5,416 nucleotides of DNA from Hydrogenophaga sp. (GTDB taxonomy: Bacteria; Pseudomonadota; Gammaproteobacteria; Burkholderiales; Burkholderiaceae_C). Numbering within the stretch: position 1 is the stretch's first letter; each line of letters starts with the position of its first letter. The position numbers and the translations under genes were made by a program. The notes under the pieces are model-generated. The model was not told the origin of the DNA. It ran no database searches and saw nothing but the letters and a program-made list of their open reading frames with translations. Below are positions 1 through 5,416 of the stretch, piece by piece. The stretch lies in NCBI GenBank assembly GCA_018335615.1, contig JAGXRS010000379.1, positions 1 through 5,416 on the forward strand, written 5' to 3'.

Positions 1-395
1 CCGACCACCCGCCGCATCGATGGGACGATGGTGAGCACGCGCAGCACCCGCAACACACGCAAGGCGCGCAGCACCGCGAACGGTCCGGACGCAGGCACCA
101 GCGCCACCGCCACCACCGCGAAGTCGAACAGGCTCCAGGGGTCCCGGAAAAAGGCCAGCCGGTGCACGAATATCCGCAGCGCCAGTTCAAGCACGAACAC
201 CGACAGGATCGCCCGGTCCAGCGCCAGGATGAAGGTGCCCGCCTGCGCCATCACGGAACCCGAGGTTTCCAGTCCCATCAAGACCGCGTTGACGATGATC
301 AGCCCCAGGATCGTGTGCTGGACCAGGGGCTTCCTGAGCAGCTGGTCGAGGCGCTGGCGCAAAGAGGTGGCGGTTGGATACGTGGCGTCGGTCAT
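1..395 (-). CDS. Voltage-gated ion channel (ion transport protein), N-terminal part, cut by window edge
   Basis: Encodes 131 residues of the voltage-sensor domain of a six-helix cation channel (Ion_trans family, NaChBac-like), an inner-membrane protein. S1 spans about residues 27-45. S2 spans about 55-77 and carries Glu70 in FVLELALRIF. S3 begins after the DPWSLFD motif with Asp91. S4 has arginines at 110, 113, 116 and 119, one every third residue, which is the gating-charge pattern. The S4-S5 linker starts with TIVPSMRRVV. The pore helices, selectivity filter and C-terminus lie outside the window, so Na+, Ca2+ or K+ preference cannot be read. ATG at 393-395 is the only start in frame after an upstream stop at 435-437; no good Shine-Dalgarno site precedes it. 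It is transcribed away from acs. The family call is strong; the ion specificity is open. Confidence 0.9.
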   Translation of the reverse strand, partial: MTDATYPTATSLRQRLDQLLRKPLVQHTILGLIIVNAVLMGLETSGSVMAQAGTFILALDRAILSVFVLELALRIFVHRLAFFRDPWSLFDFAVVAVALVPASGPFAVLRALRVLRVLRVLTIVPSMRRVV

Positions 396-499
396 GGGTG
401 TGCGGGTAGTGCGTGGGGCGGCAGGCCAAGCATTCTAGGGGGCGTCCGAAGCGCCTGTCCCGGGTCGGGCCTTCCCGGTGTGCAGGGTGCGTGCTTTCC

Positions 500-505
500 T
501 ATGTA
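500..505 (+). promoter_or_regulatory. Candidate -10 element for acs
   Basis: TATGTA lies about 70 bases before the acs start, in the most AT-rich part of the 180-bp gap between the divergent channel and acs genes. I see no convincing -35 hexamer at the right distance, so an activator-dependent promoter or a different start site is equally possible. Just downstream are a small inverted repeat (GGCTC-GTAA-GAGCC, 509-522) and an 8-bp palindrome CTGATCAG (541-548), which could be leader structure or operator sites. This is inference only. Confidence 0.25.
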
Positions 506-561
506 AGTGGCTCGTAAGAGCCTTTGCGCACATTCAGCGGCTGATCAGACCCCCCAAACCC

Positions 562-568
562 GAGGAGA
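562..568 (+). promoter_or_regulatory. Ribosome binding site deciding the acs start
   Basis: GAGGAGA sits 7 bases before ATG 576-578 and is a near-perfect Shine-Dalgarno match. It favours this ATG over the in-frame GTG at 507-509, which has no such site and would add 23 residues unlike the Acs N-terminus. Confidence 0.85.
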
Positions 569-575
569 CCGCCAC

Positions 576-2570
576 ATGTCCGCACCGTCGACGTCCATTC
601 AATCGACCCTGGTCGAAAACCGAGTCTTTGAACCCACCGACGCTACCGTCCAGGCTGCGCGCATTTCGGGCATGGACGCCTACAACGCCCTGTGCGCCGA
701 GGCCGAAAGCGACTTCGAAGGCTTCTGGGCCAAGCGCGCCCGCGAGACCCTGACCTGGCACAAGCCTTTCACCAAAACGCTCGACGAGTCGAACGCGCCC
801 TTCTACAAGTGGTTCGAAGACGGTGAGCTCAACGCCTCCTACAACTGCCTGGACCGCCACATGGGCACCCCGGTGGAAAACAAGACCGCCATCATCTTCG
901 AAGCCGACGGCGGCGAGGTGACCAAGGTCACCTACAAGGAGCTGCTGGCCAAGGTGTCGCAGTTTGCCAATGCGCTGAAGGCCAAGGGCGTGAAGAAGGG
1001 CGACCGCGTCGTCATCTACATGCCCATGACCATCGAAGGCGTGGTGGCCATGCAGGCCTGCGCGCGCATCGGCGCCACGCACAGCGTGGTGTTCGGCGGC
1101 TTCTCGGCCAAGGCTTTGCAGGAGCGCATCCAGAACGCCAGCGCCGTGGCCGTGATCACCGCCAACTACCAGCTGCGTGGCGGCAAGGAGCTGCCGCTGA
1201 AAGCCATCGTGGACGAAGGCATCGCACTGGGTGGCTGCGAGTGCGTGAAGGACGTCATCGTCTTCCAGCGCACCCCCACCGCCTGCAACATGGTGGCCGG
1301 GCGCGACAGCTTCATGCACGACGTGATGGCCGACCAGTCGACCGACTGCCCCGCTGAGATGGTCGGTGCCGAGCACCCCCTGTTCGTGCTCTACACCTCT
1401 GGCTCCACCGGCACGCCCAAGGGCGTGCAGCACAGCACCGGTGGGTATCTGCTGTGGGCCAACCTCACCATGAACTGGACCTTCGACCTGAAGGACAGCG
1501 ACGTGTTCTGGTGCACCGCCGACATTGGCTGGATCACCGGCCACACCTACGTGGCCTACGGCCCGCTGGCGGCCGGCGCGACGCAGATCGTGTTCGAAGG
1601 CGTGCCGACCTACCCGAACGCCGGCCGCTTCTGGCAGATGATCGAGAAGCACAAGTGCACGGTGTTCTACACGGCACCCACGGCCATCCGCTCGCTCATC
1701 AAGGCGGCTGAAGGCGACGAGAAGGTGCACCCCGCACGCTCCGACCTCTCCAGCCTGCGCATCCTCGGTTCGGTGGGCGAGCCCATCAACCCCGAAGCGT
1801 GGATGTGGTACTACAAGCACGTCGGTGGCGAGCGCTGCCCTATTGTGGACACCTTCTGGCAGACCGAGACCGGCGGCCACATGATCACGCCGCTGCCCGG
1901 TGCCACGCCGCTGGTGCCTGGCTCGTGCACGCTGCCGCTGCCCGGCATTGCCGCTGCCATCGTTGACGAAGCCGGTATGGACGTGCCCCACGGCTCCGGC
2001 GGCATCCTGGTCGTCAAGAAGCCCTGGCCGTCGATGATCCGCACCATCTGGGGCGACCCCGAGCGTTTCAAGAAGAGCTACTTCCCCGAAGAGCTCAAGG
2101 GCTATTACCTGGCCGGCGACGGTGCGGTGCGCAGTGAAGACCGCGGTTACTTCCGCATCACCGGGCGCATCGACGACGTGCTGAACGTCTCGGGCCACCG
2201 CATGGGCACGATGGAGATCGAGTCGGCCCTGGTCGGCAAGACCGACCTGGTGGCCGAGGCCGCGGTGGTGGGCCGCCCGGACGACCTGACCGGCGAGGCC
2301 ATCGTGGCGTTTGTGGTGCTCAAGCGCTCGCGCCCCACCGGCGAAGAGGCCAAGGCCATTGCCAAGGTGCTGCGCGACTGGGTGGGCAAGGAGATCGGCC
2401 CGATCGCCAAGCCCAAGGACATCCGTTTCGGCGACAACCTGCCCAAGACCCGTTCGGGCAAGATCATGCGCCGCCTGCTGCGCTCGATCGCCAAGGGCGA
2501 GGCCATCACCCAGGACACCTCCACCCTGGAGAACCCGGCCATCCTGGATCAGTTGTCGGAGAACAACTGA
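576..2570 (+). CDS. acs: Acetyl-CoA synthetase (acetate--CoA ligase, AMP-forming)
   Basis: Cytoplasmic enzyme that activates acetate with ATP to acetyl-AMP and then transfers it to CoA, feeding acetate into the TCA and glyoxylate cycles. The product is 664 residues, close to the usual 650. An ACAS_N-type N-terminal segment (about 31-93) is followed by the AMP-binding domain with P-loop YTSGSTGTPKG (273-283), GWITGHTY (318-325) and WQTETGG (428-434). Trp428 matches the tryptophan that limits the acyl pocket to acetate-sized groups, which supports acetate over longer acids. The hinge and C-terminal domain follow, with YLAGDG ending at Asp515 in GD, ITGRIDD, and PKTRSGK (623-629). Lys629 is the lysine that protein acetyltransferases modify in Salmonella Acs (Lys609 there), so control by reversible acetylation is likely. 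The gene is monocistronic: divergent from the channel gene and closed by its own terminator. No damage is seen. Confidence 0.97.
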   Translation: MSAPSTSIQSTLVENRVFEPTDATVQAARISGMDAYNALCAEAESDFEGFWAKRARETLTWHKPFTKTLDESNAPFYKWFEDGELNASYNCLDRHMGTPVENKTAIIFEADGGEVTKVTYKELLAKVSQFANALKAKGVKKGDRVVIYMPMTIEGVVAMQACARIGATHSVVFGGFSAKALQERIQNASAVAVITANYQLRGGKELPLKAIVDEGIALGGCECVKDVIVFQRTPTACNMVAGRDSFMHDVMADQSTDCPAEMVGAEHPLFVLYTSGSTGTPKGVQHSTGGYLLWANLTMNWTFDLKDSDVFWCTADIGWITGHTYVAYGPLAAGATQIVFEGVPTYPNAGRFWQMIEKHKCTVFYTAPTAIRSLIKAAEGDEKVHPARSDLSSLRILGSVGEPINPEAWMWYYKHVGGERCPIVDTFWQTETGGHMITPLPGATPLVPGSCTLPLPGIAAAIVDEAGMDVPHGSGGILVVKKPWPSMIRTIWGDPERFKKSYFPEELKGYYLAGDGAVRSEDRGYFRITGRIDDVLNVSGHRMGTMEIESALVGKTDLVAEAAVVGRPDDLTGEAIVAFVVLKRSRPTGEEAKAIAKVLRDWVGKEIGPIAKPKDIRFGDNLPKTRSGKIMRRLLRSIAKGEAITQDTSTLENPAILDQLSENN

Positions 2571-2577
2571 CCGAATC

Positions 2578-2595
2578 GCCACGCGAGAGCGTGGC
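2578..2595 (+). other. Short hairpin with GAGA tetraloop in the acs 3' UTR
   Basis: A perfect 7-bp inverted repeat GCCACGC / GCGTGGC encloses GAGA, which fits the stable GNRA loop class. It begins 7 bases after the acs stop and ends 5 bases before the terminator stem. It could protect the acs mRNA 3' end or assist termination. The structure is visible; its role is inferred. Confidence 0.5.
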
Positions 2596-2600
2596 ACCAG

Positions 2601-2637
2601 ACGCAAAAAAGCCCGCGAGTCGCGGGCTTTTTTGCGT
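2601..2637. terminator. Bidirectional rho-independent terminator between acs and the cytochrome c gene
   Basis: Perfect inverted repeat with 17-bp arms (2601-2617 and 2621-2637) around a 3-base loop AGT. The GC-rich core GCCCGCG / CGCGGGC is flanked by six A on the left and six T on the right, so each strand's transcript has a stem followed by a U-run. It starts 30 bases after the acs stop and ends 13 bases past the stop of the convergent cytochrome gene, so it can end transcription from both sides. Confidence 0.95.
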
Positions 2638-2650
2638 GCTTTGAAGCGGC

Positions 2651-2956
2651 TTACTTCTGGCTCATCACCCAGGTGGCCAGCTTCTTGGCGTCGGCCTCGG
2701 TCACCTGCGGGTTTGCGGGCATGGGGATCGCACCCCAGACGCCGGAGCCACCCTTGATGATCTTGGTGGCCAGCATGTCGACCGCCTTGGCGTCGCCTGC
2801 GTACTTCTTCGCCACGTCCTTGTAGGACGGGCCTACCAGTTTTTTGTCGGCGGCGTGACAGGCCATGCAGTTCTTGCTTTTCGCCAGGGCCTCGTCGGCA
2901 ATGGCGGGGGCAGAAATGGCGGCCATGGCGGCCATGATCAGGAGAGCGCGTTTCAT
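2651..2956 (-). CDS. Periplasmic monoheme class I cytochrome c (c551/c552 type)
   Basis: A 101-residue precursor of a small soluble electron carrier. Residues 1-20 form a Sec signal peptide: MKR, then a hydrophobic stretch ending AIA before Asp21. The predicted mature protein is about 81 residues, matching Pseudomonas c551 (82). The heme attachment motif is CMACH at 30-34, with His34 as one axial ligand. Met79 in GAIPMPANP is the expected second ligand, and a C-terminal helix KKLATWVM follows. Such proteins carry electrons from the bc1 complex to terminal oxidases, nitrite reductase or peroxidases; the partner here is unknown because no oxidase or nir gene is nearby. The start is the ATG with GAGGA 5 bases upstream; an ATG 33 bases further upstream would place an unusual polar extension before the signal peptide. 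The gene is convergent with acs and divergent from the Trp-rich gene. Confidence 0.93.
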   Translation of the reverse strand: MKRALLIMAAMAAISAPAIADEALAKSKNCMACHAADKKLVGPSYKDVAKKYAGDAKAVDMLATKIIKGGSGVWGAIPMPANPQVTEADAKKLATWVMSQK

Positions 2957-2961
2957 GGATG

Positions 2962-2966
2962 TCCTC
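2962..2966 (-). promoter_or_regulatory. Ribosome binding site of the cytochrome c gene
   Basis: GAGGA on the minus strand, 5 bases before the ATG at 2956. It selects the MKR start, which also gives a standard signal peptide, over the in-frame ATG at 2989. Confidence 0.75.
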
Positions 2967-2993
2967 GTGGGGTTTTGAATGGTGAACAATCAG

Positions 2994-2999
2994 ATTTTA
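2994..2999 (-). promoter_or_regulatory. Candidate -10 box for the cytochrome c gene
   Basis: TAAAAT on the minus strand matches TATAAT at five of six bases and lies 37 bases before the cytochrome ATG, which would give a short leader. The expected -35 region is GC-rich and poor, so an activator may be needed. Inference from sequence match only. Confidence 0.4.
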
Positions 3000-3073
3000 G
3001 CGGGCGGGCCGCTGCGGATACGGTCTGTTACAGTTTCTTGCCCGGCTTTATCGAGCCTTTACCGGAGCGTGTG

Positions 3074-3313
3074 ATGTGGTTCCTGATCGCAGGTGTCGGC
3101 CTGTTGCTGTTGAAGTACCTGGAGGTTGGTTTCGTCGCCGAATGGTCCTGGTGGGTGGTCCTGTCGCCCTTTGCCTTGGCGGTGCTGTGGTGGGCGTGGG
3201 CAGATGCCACCGGCTACACCAAGCGCAAGGCCATGGAGCGCATGGACCAGAAGAAGCAGCAGCGCCTTGACCGTCAGCGCGAAGCGCTGGGGATCAAGCA
3301 GCGCCGGCGGTGA
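3074..3313 (+). CDS. Small Trp-rich membrane protein (TIGR04438-like), function unknown
   Basis: A 79-residue protein with seven tryptophans (2, 24, 26, 27, 39, 40, 42). Two hydrophobic segments, about 3-19 and 25-42, are probably membrane helices joined by a short loop KYLEVGFVAEW. The C-terminal third (about 49-79) is very basic and polar, rich in Lys, Arg and Gln, likely a cytoplasmic helix. The pattern fits the small Trp-rich family TIGR04438 that I know from Burkholderiales; no biochemical role is established to my knowledge. ATG 3074-3076 is preceded by GGAG with 6 bases spacing; a GTG three bases earlier is possible. It is divergent from the cytochrome gene with a 117-bp gap, convergent with ilvD, and its stop codon lies in the loop of a strong hairpin. 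The family call is from memory of its composition and layout; the function is unassigned. Confidence 0.85.
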   Translation: MWFLIAGVGLLLLKYLEVGFVAEWSWWVVLSPFALAVLWWAWADATGYTKRKAMERMDQKKQQRLDRQREALGIKQRRR

Positions 3314-3323
3314 GCCGGCGCTG
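3299..3323. terminator. GC-rich hairpin across the Trp-rich gene stop; possible shared terminator without U-run
   Basis: Perfect 10-bp inverted repeat CAGCGCCGGC / GCCGGCGCTG with loop GGTGA, which contains the TGA stop of the plus-strand gene. No T-run follows on either strand, so it is not a standard intrinsic terminator. A second, weaker stem (AGCACC 3325-3330 with GGTGCT 3342-3347) lies between it and the ilvD stop. The pair sits in the 45-bp convergent gap and may end transcription in a factor-aided way or protect 3' ends. Confidence 0.5.
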
Positions 3324-3358
3324 CAGCACCGCCACCGCGCAGGTGCTCGCAGGTTTGC

Positions 3359-5062
3359 TCAGTAGTTGTCCAGCACGGCCCCTTTGCTGGCACTGGACGC
3401 ATTGAAAGCAAACTTGGCCTGCACGCCGCGGGTGTAGCGGGGCGCCGGTGCGGTCCACACCGCACGGCGGCGACCAATCTCGTCCTCGGGGACATCCAGT
3501 TCCAGCTTGAGTGCATGGGCATCGATGGTGATCAGGTCACCTTCCTGCACGAAGGCGATGGTGCCGCCCACGGCGGCCTCGGGAGCCACATGGCCGACGA
3601 CCATGCCCCAGGTACCGCCCGAGAACCGGCCGTCGGTGATCAGGCCCACACTTTCGCCCAGGCCGGCGCCGATCAGCGCACCGGTGGGCGCCAGCATCTC
3701 GGGCATGCCCGGGCCGCCCTTGGGGCCGAGGTAGCGCAGCACCATCACGTCGCCAGCCTGGATCTTGCCGTCCAGGATGGCCTGCAGGGCCGACTGCTCG
3801 TCGTCGAACACGCGGGCCGGACCGGTCATCACCGGGTTCTTCAGCCCGGTGATCTTGGCCACGCAGCCCTCGGGCGACAGGTTGCCCTTGAGGATGGCCA
3901 GGTGGCCCTGCCGGTACATCGCGTTCTCGATGGTGTGGATCACGCTTTGCTCGGGTGGCGCGTCGGGCACGTCCTTGAGCACCTCGGCAATGGTCTGGCC
4001 GGTGATGGTGAGGCAGTCTCCGTGCAGCAAGCCCGCGTTCAGCAGCAGCTTCATGACCTGCGGGATGCCGCCAGCGCGGTGCAGGTCAACAGCCAGGGCG
4101 CGGCCGCTGGGCTTGAGGTCGCAGAGCACCGGGGTGCGCTGGCGGATGCGCTCGAAGTCGTCGATGCTCCATTCCACGCCCGCGCAGTGGGCGATGGCCA
4201 GGAAGTGCAGCACCGCATTGGTCGATCCGCCGGTGGCCATGATCACGGCCACGGCGTTTTCGATCGACTGGCGGGTGACGATGTCGCGCGGCTTGATGTC
4301 CTGGCGAATGGCCTCGATCAGCACGCGCGCCGATTCCCGTGCCGACTGCACTTTTTCGTCGTGCACATTGGCCATGGTGGAGGAATAGGGCAGCGAGATG
4401 CCCAGTGCCTCGAAGGCCGAGCTCATGGTGTTGGCGGTGTACATGCCCCCGCACGAACCGGTGCCGGGAATGGCATGCTGCTCGATGTCCTTGAGTTCCT
4501 GGTCGCTCATCTTGCCGGCGGCGTTCTGGCCCACGGCTTCGAACACGCTCACGATGTTGAGGTCCTCGTCTTTCCAGCGACCCGGCAGGATGGTGCCACC
4601 ATAGACGTAAATGGCCGGGACGTTGGCGCGCAGCATGCCCATGAGGCCGCCGGGCATGTTCTTGTCGCAGCCGCCGATGACCACCACACCGTCCATCCAC
4701 TGGCCCTGCACGCAGGTTTCCACACAGTCCGAGATCACTTCGCGGCTCACCAGCGAGTACTTCATGCCTTCCGTGCCCATGGCCATGCCATCGGAAATGG
4801 TGGGCGTGCCGAACACCTGCGCGTTGCCGCCGGCATCCTCGATGCCAGCCACGGCCGCGTCGGCCAGCTTCTGCAGGCCGGAGTTACAGGGGGTGATGGT
4901 GCTGTGCCCGTTGGCCACGCCCACCATGGGTTTGCCAAAGTCGGCTTCCTGGTAGCCCATGCCGTAGTACATGGAGCGGTTGGGCGCGCGTGATTTGCCT
5001 TCGGTGATGTGGGCACTGCGCTGGTTGAGAGGTCGGATCGGGATGGTTTTGGTAGCGGTCAT
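3359..5062 (-). CDS. ilvD: Dihydroxy-acid dehydratase, short [2Fe-2S]-type
   Basis: Cytoplasmic enzyme of Ile/Val synthesis that dehydrates 2,3-dihydroxy-3-methylbutanoate and -pentanoate to the 2-keto acids; the valine branch also feeds leucine and pantothenate. The product is 567 residues, the length of the short class (about 560), against 616 for E. coli. Three cysteines fit [2Fe-2S] ligands: Cys59 in TITPCN, Cys132 in GCDKNMPGG and Cys204 in GSCGGMYTANT. Asp133-Lys134 follow Cys132 as in related dehydratases, where this lysine is a carbamylated Mg ligand. Ser481 in TDGRFSGGTWG matches the catalytic serine. A sugar-acid dehydratase (same superfamily) is the main alternative, but the strong match to Burkholderiales IlvD makes it less likely. 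ATG at 5062 starts MTATKTIPIRPLNQRS; the site ahead (AGAGAA) is only moderate. In-frame ATG at 5236 would overlap the divergent gene and adds unrelated sequence. Confidence 0.93.
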   Translation of the reverse strand: MTATKTIPIRPLNQRSAHITEGKSRAPNRSMYYGMGYQEADFGKPMVGVANGHSTITPCNSGLQKLADAAVAGIEDAGGNAQVFGTPTISDGMAMGTEGMKYSLVSREVISDCVETCVQGQWMDGVVVIGGCDKNMPGGLMGMLRANVPAIYVYGGTILPGRWKDEDLNIVSVFEAVGQNAAGKMSDQELKDIEQHAIPGTGSCGGMYTANTMSSAFEALGISLPYSSTMANVHDEKVQSARESARVLIEAIRQDIKPRDIVTRQSIENAVAVIMATGGSTNAVLHFLAIAHCAGVEWSIDDFERIRQRTPVLCDLKPSGRALAVDLHRAGGIPQVMKLLLNAGLLHGDCLTITGQTIAEVLKDVPDAPPEQSVIHTIENAMYRQGHLAILKGNLSPEGCVAKITGLKNPVMTGPARVFDDEQSALQAILDGKIQAGDVMVLRYLGPKGGPGMPEMLAPTGALIGAGLGESVGLITDGRFSGGTWGMVVGHVAPEAAVGGTIAFVQEGDLITIDAHALKLELDVPEDEIGRRRAVWTAPAPRYTRGVQAKFAFNASSASKGAVLDNY

Positions 5063-5178
5063 GCGGGTTCTCTGTGGCGGTCGCGGCCAGGTTGGACGAG
5101 GCTCGACGCCCCGTGAGGAAAGCGTGCAGCATAGCCGTCGCACCGGGGCGGCGGGGGCAGCAACCCCATGCGGTAAGA

Positions 5179-5184
5179 GATAAT
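5179..5184 (+). promoter_or_regulatory. Candidate -10 box for the long-type dehydratase gene
   Basis: GATAAT matches five of six bases of TATAAT and lies 50 bases before the ATG at 5235, in the only AT-rich patch of the 172-bp divergent gap. No good -35 hexamer is present in the GC-rich stretch before it. No clear promoter for the minus-strand ilvD was found in the gap, only a weak TATGCT on that strand near 5129-5134. Inference only. Confidence 0.35.
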
Positions 5185-5234
5185 TGCCGCCGTCTTTTCC
5201 GAACCTCCCAGAACCATCCCGAGACACCGAACCC

Positions 5235-5416
5235 ATGCCCGCTTACCGTTCCAAGACCTCCACCGCCGGCCGCAACATGGCGGGTGCCCGTTCCCTCTGG
5301 CGTGCCACCGGCATGAAGGACGGCGACTTCGAGAAGCCGATCATCGCGGTGGCCAACTCGTTCACCCAGTTCGTGCCCGGCCATGTGCACCTGAAGGACC
5401 TGGGCCAGCTGGTGGC
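5235..5416 (+). CDS. ilvD: Second dihydroxy-acid dehydratase, long E. coli-type, N-terminal part, cut by window edge
   Basis: Only 60 codons and two bases are present, but they closely follow the start of E. coli IlvD: MPAYRSKTSTAGRNMAGARS, then LWRATGMKDGDFEKPIIAVA and NSFTQFVPGHVHLKDLGQLV (residues 36-60 around the first conserved loop). E. coli IlvD is a 616-residue, oxygen-sensitive [4Fe-4S] enzyme for the same Ile/Val step. At the place where the neighbouring short enzyme has TPCN (Cys59), this protein has VPGH, with no cysteine, as in the E. coli class. The start ATG is fixed by family alignment; the upstream GAGA is a weak ribosome site. It is divergent from the short ilvD. The rest of the gene, including the other cluster cysteines and the active-site serine, is outside the window, so intactness cannot be judged. 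Members of the related 6-phosphogluconate dehydratase family are less similar here. Confidence 0.92.
   Translation, partial: MPAYRSKTSTAGRNMAGARSLWRATGMKDGDFEKPIIAVANSFTQFVPGHVHLKDLGQLV

Noticed and set aside
1..60. Repeated GCAGCACCCGCAACAC-like pattern, considered as a DNA repeat
   Set aside because: It is explained by the three-residue R-x-x periodicity of the channel S4 helix.
509..527. A possible sigma-54 promoter (TGGC...TTTGC) ahead of acs
   Set aside because: The GG and GC elements are 15 bases apart instead of the required 10.
507..575. Upstream GTG start adding 23 residues to Acs
   Set aside because: It lacks a ribosome site, while the ATG at 576 has a strong one and gives a normal Acs length.
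534..2606. A 690-codon open frame on the strand opposite acs
   Set aside because: It mirrors acs almost end to end and is rich in His, Gly, Ala, Val and Arg, as expected when a GC-rich gene is read on the opposite strand. It shows no family motif, and the plus-strand frame has unmistakable Acs motifs.
3515..4993. A 492-codon open frame on the plus strand inside the ilvD region
   Set aside because: It is an antisense shadow of the short ilvD with His/Gly/Ala/Val-rich low-information sequence; the minus-strand frame carries all dehydratase motifs.
5059..5169. A 36-codon upstream frame on the minus strand whose TGA overlaps the ilvD ATG (ATGA)
   Set aside because: It has no ribosome site, no run of Ile, Leu or Val codons as a leader peptide would have, and random-looking Pro/Arg-rich content. 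An ATGA overlap alone is not enough.
5063..5236. Upstream start giving a 625-residue short-type IlvD
   Set aside because: The extra 58 residues show no similarity to IlvD, overlap the start of the divergent gene, and the ATG at 5062 begins a normal short-class N-terminus.

Overview
The window looks like a stretch of chromosome from a high-GC betaproteobacterium, most likely Burkholderiales and close to Comamonadaceae. This rests on the GC-rich third positions, a small Trp-rich membrane protein of a type I know from Burkholderiales, a Pseudomonas c551-like periplasmic cytochrome, and IlvD sequences of the kind found in that order. I see no mobile element, CRISPR array, tRNA or rRNA.

Six genes are present, and the strand alternates at every step. 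(1) The 5' part of a voltage-gated ion channel gene, minus strand, is cut by the left edge. (2) acs, acetyl-CoA synthetase, plus strand, is complete, has a strong Shine-Dalgarno site, and ends in a very symmetric terminator. (3) A small class I cytochrome c with a Sec signal peptide, minus strand. (4) A 79-residue Trp-rich membrane protein, plus strand. (5) A short-type (567 aa) dihydroxy-acid dehydratase, minus strand. (6) The first 60 codons of a second dihydroxy-acid dehydratase of the long E. coli type, plus strand, cut by the right edge. Divergent pairs are separated by 180, 117 and 172 bp. Convergent pairs are separated by 80 and 45 bp, and both convergent gaps carry perfect inverted repeats.

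Functionally this is mostly core metabolism: acetate activation to acetyl-CoA, periplasmic electron transfer, and the dehydratase step of Ile/Val (and pantothenate) synthesis. Because every gene appears to be its own transcription unit, the order does not suggest a joint pathway. The point most worth attention is the head-to-head pair of two different dihydroxy-acid dehydratases. The short one has the extra Cys expected of [2Fe-2S] enzymes, and the long one lacks it at the aligned position. Two forms differing in iron demand and oxygen tolerance may therefore share one 172-bp control region. I found no clear sign of an undescribed multi-gene system.
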